A stretch of 64,000 nt of DNA from VRUE01 sp963714155 (lineage in GTDB: Bacteria > Actinomycetota > Thermoleophilia > Solirubrobacterales > 70-9). Of this stretch, positions 40,922 through 49,537 are shown piece after piece. Under the pieces are notes generated by a model. The model had not been told where the DNA came from, made no database searches, and saw only the letters and a list, made by a program, of their open reading frames with translations. Every line of letters starts with the position of its first letter. Position 1 is the stretch's first letter. The DNA lies in assembly GCA_963714155.1 (NCBI GenBank), contig OY970236.1, positions 1,550,001 through 1,614,000 on the forward strand. Reading direction: 5' to 3'. The translations under genes and the position numbers were made by a program.

Positions 40922-42820
40922 ATGCCAGTCAAAGGGAAGAGAGAGGGCCTCGCCGGCAGGGTGATGCGCCGGGGCGGTTGGTTGCCGTTTCTGCTGCTCG
41001 TCCTCGTGCCGGCTGCCGGCGCCGCGGTCGTCCAGTCGCACCTCAGCAACCACTGGAACCCGCTCGGCTCGACCAAACTCGCACAAAATCTTCACGCCCC
41101 GCGGGCGAGCAAGTTCGACCGCGATCACGACGGCCTGCGCAATCGCTACGAGCGGCGGCACTCGCTGACCAGCCCCCAGAACCGCGATACCGATGGCGAT
41201 GGCTTCAGCGACGGATTCGAGATCCACGTCCTGCACACGAATCCGCTCCGGCCCAACGGCATCGGGGTCGTTCCCGCTGCTCCGGTTGTTACCGGCCCCT
41301 CATCGCCGGGCGGCGTCAAGCTGCCTCCGCTGAACTCCCCATCTTCGCCCGGTGCTTCCGGCGGGCCGGAAAGAGAACTGCCCCAGCCTGAAGAACCCGT
41401 TCCCCCGGTGGAAGAACCGACCCCTCCGGTCGAAGAACCTACGCCGCCCGTGGAAGAACCCACACCACCGGTGGAAGAACCGACGCCACCGGTCGAAGAA
41501 CCAACTCCTCCCGTGGAAGAACCGACCCCTCCGGTCGAAGAACCTGTGCCCCCGGTGGAAGAACCGACCCCCCCGGTCGAAGAACCTGTGCCCCCGGTGG
41601 AAGAACCGACCCCTCCGGTCGAAGAACCCACTCCCCCAGTGGAAGAACCGACGCCACCGGCGACCGCTGACGGAGAAGTCGCCACAGCCGCCGACCTGCT
41701 GGCAACGGCAGGCTCGTCGAGCGCGGACGGCAAGACCTTCTACATGCGCGGCGGCAACTACGGCAACGTCAATCTCAGCAACGTGCGACGCGGCTCGCTG
41801 GTCACCTTCGTGGCCTACCCGGGTGAGACGCCGAGCTTCAGCGCCCTCACCTTCGGTCACTCGCAGGACTTGCGCTTCGACGGCTTCAAGGCGCGGACCG
41901 TGAGCATCGAACAGGGCAGCTCCTCGGCGCCCAACCGGCAGCTCCAGTTCGCCAACTGCACGCTCGGCGGCACCGCCTCCGAACGGATCAACCCGCTCGC
42001 GGTCGTCGGCATCCTCGCCTACAGCGAAGACATCCTGTTCGATGGTTGCAGCATCGGCTGGACCCGCATGAACGGTGCCGAGGACAACGGCAACGGCATT
42101 CGCGCGGTCAACGGGGACGCGGGCCCGATCGCGCGGCTGACGATTCGCAACTCCCGCATCCACCACACCTCCTGCGACGCGATCCAGGTCGCCGGCGTCT
42201 CGGACTTCACCCTGGACCGGACCGAGATCGGCTACGTCGCGCCCGAGCCCGGCTACACCTGCCACGCCGACTCGCTGCAGAACCTCGGTTTCAGCGGCGA
42301 CGGGGCGCGGATCACCAACAACTACATCCACCACATCGGCTACTACCAGGAGGGGGAAACGCCGGACGCCGGTGCCCCCGCCGGGCAGCTGATCTACCAC
42401 AACAACGGCGGTGGGGCGTTGATCGAAAACAACCTCTTCGTCGACAGCCGCAACTACGCGCTCAACCTCGGCAGCGGCTGCGGCGGCTGCCCGTCGAGCC
42501 TGCGCAACGTGATCCTCAGGCGCAACACGATCATTCGTGGCGGCACGGCGTTCGGCGGCGAATCGTCGCCCGATATGCGCTGGGCGCCGGCGGGCGGCAC
42601 GGGCAACCGCTTCGAAGGCAACGTGATCGGCTCGATCGCCGCCGACGGCAGCCTCTCCTCGAGCGTCGTCGCCTTCAGCGGCAACGTCTTCACCGACCAA
42701 TCGCCGATTGGCAGCGGTGACGTCGGGCCGACCAAACTGAGCTTCGACGCCAACATGAACTGCACCTCGGCGGCCTGCAAAGAAGCGGGCTACCGCAAGC
42801 CTTCCGGCGTCAGCTGGTAG
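40922..42820 (+). CDS. Secreted beta-helix protein with Ca-binding repeats and PPVEEPT stalk
   Basis: This 632-residue protein has a signal segment (GWLPFLLLVLVPAAGAAVV). A pair of thrombospondin-type-3/EF-like acidic repeats (DRDHDGLRNRYE and DTDGDGFSDGFE) follows. Then come twelve 7-residue repeats of the form TPPVEEP (about 160-245) and a right-handed parallel beta-helix (about 255-620) with LTIRNSRIHHTSCDAIQVAG-type coils. Pectate-lyase-like helices often cleave or bind polysaccharides, and no catalytic triad is assigned. ATG 40922 with GAGGGAGAG upstream is preferred to ATG 40904. It belongs with the two paralogous helix genes at 42858 and 45868. Confidence 0.85.
   Translation: MPVKGKREGLAGRVMRRGGWLPFLLLVLVPAAGAAVVQSHLSNHWNPLGSTKLAQNLHAPRASKFDRDHDGLRNRYERRHSLTSPQNRDTDGDGFSDGFEIHVLHTNPLRPNGIGVVPAAPVVTGPSSPGGVKLPPLNSPSSPGASGGPERELPQPEEPVPPVEEPTPPVEEPTPPVEEPTPPVEEPTPPVEEPTPPVEEPTPPVEEPVPPVEEPTPPVEEPVPPVEEPTPPVEEPTPPVEEPTPPATADGEVATAADLLATAGSSSADGKTFYMRGGNYGNVNLSNVRRGSLVTFVAYPGETPSFSALTFGHSQDLRFDGFKARTVSIEQGSSSAPNRQLQFANCTLGGTASERINPLAVVGILAYSEDILFDGCSIGWTRMNGAEDNGNGIRAVNGDAGPIARLTIRNSRIHHTSCDAIQVAGVSDFTLDRTEIGYVAPEPGYTCHADSLQNLGFSGDGARITNNYIHHIGYYQEGETPDAGAPAGQLIYHNNGGGALIENNLFVDSRNYALNLGSGCGGCPSSLRNVILRRNTIIRGGTAFGGESSPDMRWAPAGGTGNRFEGNVIGSIAADGSLSSSVVAFSGNVFTDQSPIGSGDVGPTKLSFDANMNCTSAACKEAGYRKPSGVSW
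41399..41650 (+). repeat. Twelve 21-bp tandem repeats encoding [T/V]PPVEEP
   Basis: Twelve in-frame 21-bp units are present. The Val codon before Glu-Glu alternates strictly GTG, GTC, GTG, GTC from unit 4 on, so the array probably grew as 42-bp dimers. The encoded acidic Pro-rich stalk would be extended and rigid. Confidence 0.85.
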
Positions 42821-42857
42821 GCCGCAAGCCCCGGTAGCGCACCCTCGTTTTATTGGA

Positions 42858-44168
42858 GTGGTGCGCGCCGGGACGATCCTGACCCTGAGCTTGATTGCAA
42901 TCGCCGTTGGCGTGGCGATCGCGCTCTCGGCTGAACGCCCCGCCTCGGTCGAACTTCGCCCGGCAAGAGCGGATGCGCTCTGGGTCGACGGGGGCCGGGC
43001 TTCTTGTTCGGACTCGCGGCCGGCTCCCCGCGTCGGCAGGCTCAGCCCCTGGTGCACGCTCGAAGCCGCGGCGGCGGCGGCGCCCGACGGCGCGGTCGTG
43101 GAGGTTGCGGCCGGAAGCTACGGCGACATCACTTTCTCCGGGGTCTCGCATCGGCACCGGCCCGTCACCTTGCGTGCTGCGGTCGGAGGGCGACCCCGTC
43201 TCGGTTACACGGTCTTCGATGGCGCCTCGGGCATCCGGCTCGCCGGTTTCTCCTTCGCTGAGCCGGTTGACATCTTCCCGGGCCAGAACCGGCGGATCGC
43301 GATCCTCGACAGCGTCTTCGCCGGCTTCCGCAACGTCGGCGTCAACGTCGGCCCGGGAGCGCGCGACGTCCTGATCGCCGAAAACCGCTTTGCCGACCTG
43401 CGCGAGAGCGGCGAAGGGGCACCCGGCAAGGGCGTCAACGCCAGCGGCTACGGGCCGGAAATCACCAACCTGCGCATCGTCGGCAACAGGTTCGTCCGCA
43501 CTCACGGCGGCGGAATCGCGATCGCCGGGGTCCGGAATGGCCTGATCGAAGGCAACGAGATCTCCGCGGTGGCGCCGGCGCCGGGCTCGCCGATCCACGC
43601 CGATCCCCTGCTGATCCAGGGCGCGGATCGCCTCACCGTCCGCCGCAATCTCTTCTACGACAACGAACAGGCGGTCGTCGTCTTCGACGGCGTCAGCGGG
43701 CTCCACTTCGAGAACAACACCCTCGTCGGTGGGCGGAACTACGCGGTCAATTTCCAGGGCAGCGCCCCCGGCCTGCGCTTCCTCGCCAACACGCTGTGGG
43801 ACAACGCCTTCGGCGGCATCCTCGTCCAGGGGGCACTGGGGCCCGGAGCTTTGATCCGCAACAACATCCTGCAGTCGATCGATGGCGACGGCACGGTTGG
43901 GGGCGGGGAGGACTTCAACCTGATCGCGCGCGGACCGCGCGCCGGCCGCCACGACTTTGTCGGTTCGCCCCGTTTTGAGGCGCCGGCGACCCTCGACTAT
44001 TCCCTCGCCCGGGGAAGCCGTGGCATCGACGCCGGGACCAGCGAAGGCGTCCCGCGCAGAGACCGCCTCGGCCGTTCCCGGGTTGACGATCCCGACGTGC
44101 GCGACCGCGGCGCCGGCGCCCGGCCCTACTACGACCTCGGCGCCGAGGAGTACCAGCTAACCGACTGA
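42858..44168 (+). CDS. Secreted right-handed beta-helix protein
   Basis: The 436-residue protein has a signal peptide (ILTLSLIAIAVGVAIAL). A Cys pair region (RASCSDSR to SPWCTLEAA) precedes a beta-helix with repeated coils such as LRIVGNRFVRTHGGGIAIAG and LHFENNTLVGGRNYAVNFQG. It is clearly paralogous to the helix domain of the gene at 45868 (shared SPWC/KPWC, VGVNVGPGA, NTLWDNAFGGI) but lacks the acidic repeats and stalk. The GTG at 42858 was used; GTG 42861 is equally possible. It follows the stalked gene by 37 bases, so they may be co-transcribed. Confidence 0.8.
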   Translation: MVRAGTILTLSLIAIAVGVAIALSAERPASVELRPARADALWVDGGRASCSDSRPAPRVGRLSPWCTLEAAAAAAPDGAVVEVAAGSYGDITFSGVSHRHRPVTLRAAVGGRPRLGYTVFDGASGIRLAGFSFAEPVDIFPGQNRRIAILDSVFAGFRNVGVNVGPGARDVLIAENRFADLRESGEGAPGKGVNASGYGPEITNLRIVGNRFVRTHGGGIAIAGVRNGLIEGNEISAVAPAPGSPIHADPLLIQGADRLTVRRNLFYDNEQAVVVFDGVSGLHFENNTLVGGRNYAVNFQGSAPGLRFLANTLWDNAFGGILVQGALGPGALIRNNILQSIDGDGTVGGGEDFNLIARGPRAGRHDFVGSPRFEAPATLDYSLARGSRGIDAGTSEGVPRRDRLGRSRVDDPDVRDRGAGARPYYDLGAEEYQLTD

Positions 44169-45731
44169 GCCCCCGGGGCGCTTGCGAGCGGAGAGCACGG
44201 GGCGCAGGCGATCCCTGCTCTCGGCGGCGATGCGGCGGCCGACCGCCCAGGGTCGTCTCCGGGCCCGCGGGGCTGCGTGGGGATCGAGTGGGTCGCAGGG
44301 GGCGATCTTCAGCTGATGGCGCCCGCGGTCGACTTCCACCGGTTGGTCAAAGGGTGCCGGCACGCCGTCGATCGTCAGGCTCGCCTCTTTTGCCATCCGC
44401 TCCACGGCGATCGCCTCGGTTCCGGCCGGGACGTCGAGCGAGAGGAGGAGGGCGTGGGGCCGGACCTGAAGGACGCCCTCCCGTCGCCGCGTGGAAAAGC
44501 TCGCGCGGGAGATGTCGGCGAGCGATCCCCAGCTCATCCCGTCGATGCGGTTGAGGCTGGCGGCGATCTCCGCCAGCGGCTCGAGGCCATCGGGCAGGTC
44601 GTCGTGGTGCCCCGAGACGATCACCGGCTGATCGAGGAAGGCGCGCAGCACGAGGTCGTCCTCGCCGTGCTGGAGGGTGGTTCGCAGCAGTACAGGCAGG
44701 CCCCCGGCGACCGTCTCGGTCGGTCGCATGCCGACCAGCGGCCCGCTGCCGGCGGGCGCCGCGAGCCAGTGGGCGGGGGGCCGGGCGAGCCACGGATAGG
44801 GCCGCGAGATCGTCACCGCCTCGAACTCGAAGGCCAGCATCGCCCGCGCCATCTCCTCCGAGCAGACACCGTGTGGCGCCGCCATCACCCTGGATACCGG
44901 CACGCCCGAGCGCCGTTCCAGCGCCTCGATGCGCCGCAGGGCCTGGCCGACGAGCGCGTGGCGGTCGCGGGTGGAGAGCGGCCGTGCCAGCTCGCGGGCA
45001 AGGTGGTCGTTGCCGTGGACCAGCAACGAGAGCCGGGCGGGGTTCTGGCGGAAGCTCCGCGCCGCCGCTGAGCGAGTGAACCAGGCGTCGATCGGGACGG
45101 TGGCGAAGGCGGCGTGGTAGTCGTGCCTGTGGGCCGCCGCGGCGATCTCGTCGAAGCGCAGGTAGCCGTAGCTGGTCCAGTGCAGGTTGGGGTCGTCGAA
45201 GAGGAAGGCCGCGCGAGGGGCGGGGGGCTCCCAGGCAATCTCGGCCGTGATCCGGCGCAGGAACTGGACCAGCGGCACCAGGGCGAACCAGCGGCCGGGG
45301 TGGAGTCGATCGCGCAAAGGCTCCTCCGGCTCGAGCTCGAGCGGGGCGAGGGCGGAGCGTTCGCGCTCTCCCTGCCTCTCCCAGAGGACGGCGTCGCCGG
45401 CGCGGGCGAGGATCTCGCTGCCGCCCTCGCCGCCAAGGTCGGCGCCGCCGACCCGGTCGTCGAGCAGCGCGCGGCCGCGCAGGCAAGGGTCGACGCCGGT
45501 GCTCGCCAGCTCGACCGTCGCGCCGTGCCCGCCAGCCGGCTCGTCTGCGGCAAGCCCGAGCGACGGCAGTCGATCGGGGAGCTCGATCCCGCCGAAGCCG
45601 ATGCAGGCGACCGGGTCGCCGTCATCCAGGGCAACGAAGCGAACCGGTAGGAGCCCTTCCAGCGCTGCAAGAAGGCTTGCACGATTTTGCAGCTCGCCAC
45701 GGGGCGCGACGCCGATTTGAATCCGCTCCAT
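44157..45731 (-). CDS. Polysaccharide-deacetylase-like (NodB-fold) protein
   Basis: I read the middle of this 524-residue protein as a glycoside hydrolase/deacetylase barrel. AAFLFDDPNLHWTSYGYLR carries the Asp-Asp, LLVHGNDHLARELARP a His-x3-His-like pair, and VSRVMAAPHGVCSEEM a later strand. VIVSGHHDDLPDGLEPL resembles a final catalytic strand. The order differs from classical NodB, so activity is uncertain. There is no signal peptide. The N-terminal 130 residues and C-terminal 100 residues are not recognised. Its 3' end overlaps the beta-helix gene by 12 bases and it diverges from the gene at 45868. Confidence 0.6.
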   Translation of the reverse strand: MERIQIGVAPRGELQNRASLLAALEGLLPVRFVALDDGDPVACIGFGGIELPDRLPSLGLAADEPAGGHGATVELASTGVDPCLRGRALLDDRVGGADLGGEGGSEILARAGDAVLWERQGERERSALAPLELEPEEPLRDRLHPGRWFALVPLVQFLRRITAEIAWEPPAPRAAFLFDDPNLHWTSYGYLRFDEIAAAAHRHDYHAAFATVPIDAWFTRSAAARSFRQNPARLSLLVHGNDHLARELARPLSTRDRHALVGQALRRIEALERRSGVPVSRVMAAPHGVCSEEMARAMLAFEFEAVTISRPYPWLARPPAHWLAAPAGSGPLVGMRPTETVAGGLPVLLRTTLQHGEDDLVLRAFLDQPVIVSGHHDDLPDGLEPLAEIAASLNRIDGMSWGSLADISRASFSTRRREGVLQVRPHALLLSLDVPAGTEAIAVERMAKEASLTIDGVPAPFDQPVEVDRGRHQLKIAPCDPLDPHAAPRARRRPWAVGRRIAAESRDRLRPVLSARKRPGGSVG

Positions 45732-45867
45732 AGGTGAAAAACGCCTCAGTGGGGTGCTTGCTTACGGGCACGGACGGCGACATCGGGCTTCAGCTGCGCA
45801 GTCCGCCATGCGTCCAGTGGGATATCTCACGCTACAGGCGGTCGGCTTTGTGCCCGACCCCGACCGC

Positions 45868-47511
45868 ATGAACTTCTCTGCGCAACGCCTCCCTCGCCTG
45901 GCAGTTCTCCTCCTCGCCATTCTCTCCACGGCAGTCGTCGTTCCCGCCGCCCTCGGAAGCCCCCTCTTCGGGATCGTGCACAAGCACTCCTCCCAGGGCA
46001 AGGGCAAGCCCCGCAAGGGCCCCGGTCGCCTGCTCGGCGGCGTCGCCGTCACCCAGGGCAAGGTCCGGGTCCTGCGCGACAGCGATCGCGACGGTCTCAG
46101 CGATGAGTACGAGATCAGGGTCTCGAAGACCAACCCGAAGCGCAGCGACACCGACGGCGACGGCCTCAGTGACGGCCAGGAGGTCCTGCGAGGGTCCAAC
46201 CCGCTTGACCCTCGCAGCCCCGGCAAGGTGACGAGCTCAACGCCGACGCCCACGCCGGCACCGGCGCCCCAGCCTGCTCCAACCCCGACCCCGACCCCGA
46301 CGCCCACGCCCACGCCGGAGCCCACGCCCACTCCAACGCCCGAACCAACCCCGACACCCACCCCAACGCCAGAACCGACCCCAACTCCGACGCCCACGCC
46401 TGAACCGACGCCAGAGACCAATCTGTACGTCGACGTCAACTCGCTCGGCGGCGCCTGCAGTGACTCGCGCACGGCCTCGCAGGTGGCGTCCAACAAGCCG
46501 TGGTGCTCATTGTTGAAGGCCGCGCAGGCGGCGCCCGATGGCAGCACCGTGATCGTTCGCGGCGGCACCTATCCCGCCGCCACGTTCGATTCCACCGTCA
46601 ACCACGCGACCAAGGTGACGCTCAAGGCCAAGTCCGGGGAGAAGCCGGTCACCGGCTACACGGTGGTCAAGCAGAGCGCCCGCGGCCTGCGCCTCGACGG
46701 CTTCAAGTTCACCGGGCCGGTCGACATCTGGCCGGGCACGGTGAGCAAGTTCGAGGTCGCCAACAGCGAGTTCGGCAACTTCACCAACGTCGGCGTCTCG
46801 GTTGGCCCCGGCGCCACCGACGTCACCCTTGAAAACGACTACTTCCACGACCTCCAGGAGACCGGCACCGGCAACCCCAACGGCGTCGGCGTCAGGGCGA
46901 GCGGCTACAGCGCCCCGATCACCCGCCTGCGCATCGTCGGCAGCACCTTCGACCGCACCAAGGGGGGCGCCCTGGAGATCGACGGCGTCGTCGACTCGCA
47001 GATCGTCGGCAACGAGATCAAGAACGTGCGCGCCGACTCCGAACGGCACGCCGATCCGATCGAGCTTGGCGGTGGCAGCGGCATCCTGGTCAAGGACAAC
47101 TTCATCCATCACAACCAGCAGGCGGTCATGGTCTTCCCCGGGGTGCAGAGCGTCAGCTTCGAAAACAACGTGATCGCCCACTCCGACAACTACGCGATGA
47201 ACTTCCAGGGCAACGTACCGGGCGGCGTGACGCTGCGCGGCAACACGCTCTGGGACAACGGCTTCGGCGGCATCTACGTGCAGAAGACGTTCGCCTCCGG
47301 AACGATCCAGAACAACGTCCTGCAGGCGCTGAACATGGTCCCGTCGGCAATCGGCGCCAGCGAGAACTGGAACCTGATCGCGAGCGGGCCCAAATACGGT
47401 GCCCAGGACGTCTCCGGGCCGGCGAAATTCGTCGACCAGGCGAACCTGGACTACAGGCTCTCGTCGGGGGCGATCTCGTTCGCCGCCGGAACCACGCTCG
47501 GTTCTCCGTAA
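45868..47511 (+). CDS. Secreted beta-helix protein with Ca-binding repeats and Thr-Pro stalk
   Basis: The 547-residue protein has a signal peptide (LPRLAVLLLAILSTAVVVPAALG). Two acidic calcium-type repeats (DSDRDGLSDEYE, DTDGDGLSDGQE) precede a Thr-Pro-rich stalk (about 125-183). A right-handed beta-helix (about 190-530) shares its coils with the gene at 42858. The ATG at 45868 begins a proper signal peptide; upstream frame openings do not. Its last 61 bases overlap the 3' end of the opposing glycosyltransferase gene. A polymer-binding or -cleaving surface protein is the likely role. Confidence 0.85.
   Translation: MNFSAQRLPRLAVLLLAILSTAVVVPAALGSPLFGIVHKHSSQGKGKPRKGPGRLLGGVAVTQGKVRVLRDSDRDGLSDEYEIRVSKTNPKRSDTDGDGLSDGQEVLRGSNPLDPRSPGKVTSSTPTPTPAPAPQPAPTPTPTPTPTPTPEPTPTPTPEPTPTPTPTPEPTPTPTPTPEPTPETNLYVDVNSLGGACSDSRTASQVASNKPWCSLLKAAQAAPDGSTVIVRGGTYPAATFDSTVNHATKVTLKAKSGEKPVTGYTVVKQSARGLRLDGFKFTGPVDIWPGTVSKFEVANSEFGNFTNVGVSVGPGATDVTLENDYFHDLQETGTGNPNGVGVRASGYSAPITRLRIVGSTFDRTKGGALEIDGVVDSQIVGNEIKNVRADSERHADPIELGGGSGILVKDNFIHHNQQAVMVFPGVQSVSFENNVIAHSDNYAMNFQGNVPGGVTLRGNTLWDNGFGGIYVQKTFASGTIQNNVLQALNMVPSAIGASENWNLIASGPKYGAQDVSGPAKFVDQANLDYRLSSGAISFAAGTTLGSP
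46240..46416 (+). repeat. Thr-Pro-rich low-complexity coding repeat
   Basis: About 59 codons encode alternating Thr-Pro with interspersed Glu-Pro and Ala-Pro. Synonymous codons vary (ACG/ACC/ACT/ACA with CCC/CCG/CCA), so there is no pure short tandem repeat. It is the stalk of the encoded surface protein. Confidence 0.8.
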
Positions 47512-48626
47512 GCGGCGATTCGCTCGCCCAGCTCGCTCTCGAGCAGGCGCAGGCCCCGGTCCCGGTCGAGGCGGGTGGAGCACATGCTCCGCCCGCGCTC
47601 GGCCAGGGCGCGGGCCATTTCAGGATCTGAGGCCAGGGCGGCGACCGCGTCGGCGATGGCGCCGGCGTCTTCGGGCGGGACCAGCGTCCCGGTCTCGCCG
47701 TCGACCACGACCTCATCGACGCTGCCGACCCGGGTGGCCACCACCGGCCGGCGGCGGGTCAGCGCCTCCATCAGCACCAGCGGCGTCACATCGGCGCCCT
47801 GGCGGGAGCAGAAGAGCAGCATGTCGGCCGCGCGCAAGGTCGCGTCGACCCCGTCCACCGGGCCCACGACTCGCACTTGCCCGGCTAGGCCGAGTCGCCC
47901 TGCCTCCTGCTCGAGGAAGTCGGCAAAGGCCTGGTCGTTGATCGGCCCGACGATGTCGAGGGTGGCCTCGATGCCGCGCTCGCGCAGCTGGGCGAGCGCG
48001 GCGAGCGCCAGGTCCTGGCCCTTGCCGCGGTTGGCGTTGACACTGCCGATCACGCAGAGCCGCAGCGGCCGCCCGAACGCCGCCGGCGCCGGCGGCGAGG
48101 GCTCGGCAACGATCCCGTCGGCGATCCGCACGACGCGCGCGCGCGAGCCGTCGAAGCGTCGCTCGAGCCCGGCCGAGATCGCGACGATCGTGTCCGCGAG
48201 CGCTCCCTGAATTCCGAAGAGCAGGGAGTGGGTTCGTAGCGCCGGCCACTCGCGCACGTGCACCAGCGCCGGCACCCGGACCAGCTTGGCGGCCAGGACC
48301 GGGGCGACGAGGACGGTGCTGCTGGTGAGCACGGCGGAGACGCCGCGGCGCCTGATCAAGAAGGCGAGCCGCATCGCGTCGAAGCCGGTGCGGACGGATT
48401 GGATCGCCCAGCGGGCGGGGGAGGCGCGCCAGCCCGGCAGCCAGGGCGTGGTGCGGACGAGCTCGCCGTGCTGGGCGAAGCGAGCCCGCAGCGGCCCGCG
48501 CGGCACGGCAATCAGCAGGTCGAAGCGCTGCGCGAGGTGCTCGGCCTCGGCCAGCGCCATTGCCTGGGCGCCACCGGCGATGGCGCTGTGAACGCAGAGC
48601 AGTACCTTCGGGCGCTTGCCGCTCAT
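47451..48626 (-). CDS. Family 4 glycosyltransferase (GT-B)
   Basis: The 391-residue protein begins RPKVLLCVHSAIAGGAQAMALAEAEHL. In the C-terminal half are LRLCVIGSVNANRGKGQDLALAAL (family motif with the basic GKGQD), VRVVGPVDGVDATLRAADML, and GADVTPLVLMEALTRRRPVVATRVG, the EX7E-type donor site. The ATG at 48626 overlaps the stop of the upstream family 2 transferase (ATGA). The 3' end runs 61 bases into the opposing beta-helix gene. Confidence 0.9.
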   Translation of the reverse strand: MSGKRPKVLLCVHSAIAGGAQAMALAEAEHLAQRFDLLIAVPRGPLRARFAQHGELVRTTPWLPGWRASPARWAIQSVRTGFDAMRLAFLIRRRGVSAVLTSSTVLVAPVLAAKLVRVPALVHVREWPALRTHSLLFGIQGALADTIVAISAGLERRFDGSRARVVRIADGIVAEPSPPAPAAFGRPLRLCVIGSVNANRGKGQDLALAALAQLRERGIEATLDIVGPINDQAFADFLEQEAGRLGLAGQVRVVGPVDGVDATLRAADMLLFCSRQGADVTPLVLMEALTRRRPVVATRVGSVDEVVVDGETGTLVPPEDAGAIADAVAALASDPEMARALAERGRSMCSTRLDRDRGLRLLESELGERIAAYGEPSVVPAANEIAPDESL

Positions 48627-49537
48627 CGTCCGAACGGGGGAGGGGTGAGGCCAAGCGTGACCGCAAGCGCCGCCCGTTCCGCGTCGAAGCGACGGCGAAG
48701 CCGGGGGCGCAGGGTGGAGGCGACGCCGAGGCAGGCGGCCCGCAGCGCGTAGCCGAGCGCCAGCGCCGCGTGGATTCCGAGCCGCCTTCCCCAGCCGAAG
48801 TGCTTGCGGGCGAAGAGCAGCTTCGACCAGGCCAGCTGGGCGGCGAGGGTGGGGCGCTCGTAGTCGCCGGTGTAGTGGGTGATCTCCATCGTCGGCAGGT
48901 GGCGGACCTCGTAGCCGGCGCGGCCGATCCGCATGCACCAGTCCTTCTCCTCGGAGTAGAGGAAGAAGCGCTCGTCGAGTGGGCCGGCGGCCGCGAGCGC
49001 CTCGCGCCGCACGATCAGGAAGGCGCCGACGAGCCAGTCGGCCTCGATCTCGCCGCAGTAGGCGGCCTCGTCGAGCCGGGATTCCCCCGCCCAGCGGCCG
49101 CTGAAGAGCGCCTCGCCGAGCTGCCGCGTGGCGGTGGGGAAACGGCGCACCGAGGGTTGCAGGGCGCCCTCGGGATCGCGCTGGACCACGCTCGCGACGC
49201 CGATCGCGGGGCGCTGGTCGAGCTCGCGCAGGAGCGTCGCAAAGTCGCCACGGCGAACCAGCACGTCGGGGTTGAGCAGCAGCGAGTAGCGACCGCGAAC
49301 GTGCTCGAGCGCGACGTTGTTGCCGGCGGCGAAGCCGACGTTGCCCTGGCGGAAGATGCGCACGTCTGGCATCTCGGCGGCGATCGCGTCCGCGGTGCCG
49401 TCGCTGGAGCCGTTGTCGACGACCAGCCACTCGACCGCGATGCCGGCGCTCGCCGCCCGGGCCGAGCGCAGCGTCTCCAGGGCCCGTTCGCGGCCGTTGT
49501 AGGTGACGACGACGACGCTGAGGTCGATCTCGCTCAC
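48623..49537 (-). CDS. Family 2 glycosyltransferase (rhamnosyltransferase-like)
   Basis: This 304-residue GT-A enzyme has SVVVVTYNGRERALETL, WLVVDNGSSDGT, GFAAGNNVALEHVRG, the metal-site LLLNPDVLV and EADWLVGAFLIVRREAL with FFLYSEEKDWCMRIGRAGY. This set is typical of rhamnosyl- and related transferases of O-antigen and galactan synthesis. It overlaps the genes on both sides by four bases (ATGA with 47451-48626, and with the polymerase at 49534), so three assembly enzymes are coupled in one leftward unit. Confidence 0.92.
   Translation of the reverse strand: MSEIDLSVVVVTYNGRERALETLRSARAASAGIAVEWLVVDNGSSDGTADAIAAEMPDVRIFRQGNVGFAAGNNVALEHVRGRYSLLLNPDVLVRRGDFATLLRELDQRPAIGVASVVQRDPEGALQPSVRRFPTATRQLGEALFSGRWAGESRLDEAAYCGEIEADWLVGAFLIVRREALAAAGPLDERFFLYSEEKDWCMRIGRAGYEVRHLPTMEITHYTGDYERPTLAAQLAWSKLLFARKHFGWGRRLGIHAALALGYALRAACLGVASTLRPRLRRRFDAERAALAVTLGLTPPPFGR

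Noticed and set aside
41399..41650. CRISPR-like tandem repeats
   Set aside because: The units are contiguous 21-bp coding repeats without spacers and stay in frame in a secreted protein gene.
41146..43057. Long leftward open frames across the beta-helix gene (up to 585 codons)
   Set aside because: They are antisense shadows of repeat-rich, GC-rich coding sequence. The + strand protein has a signal peptide, calcium repeats and beta-helix coils, while the antisense products are low complexity.
46240..46416. Phase-variable simple-sequence repeat in the Thr-Pro stalk
   Set aside because: Codons for Thr and Pro are mixed, so there is no long pure repeat unit for slippage, and the period is in frame.
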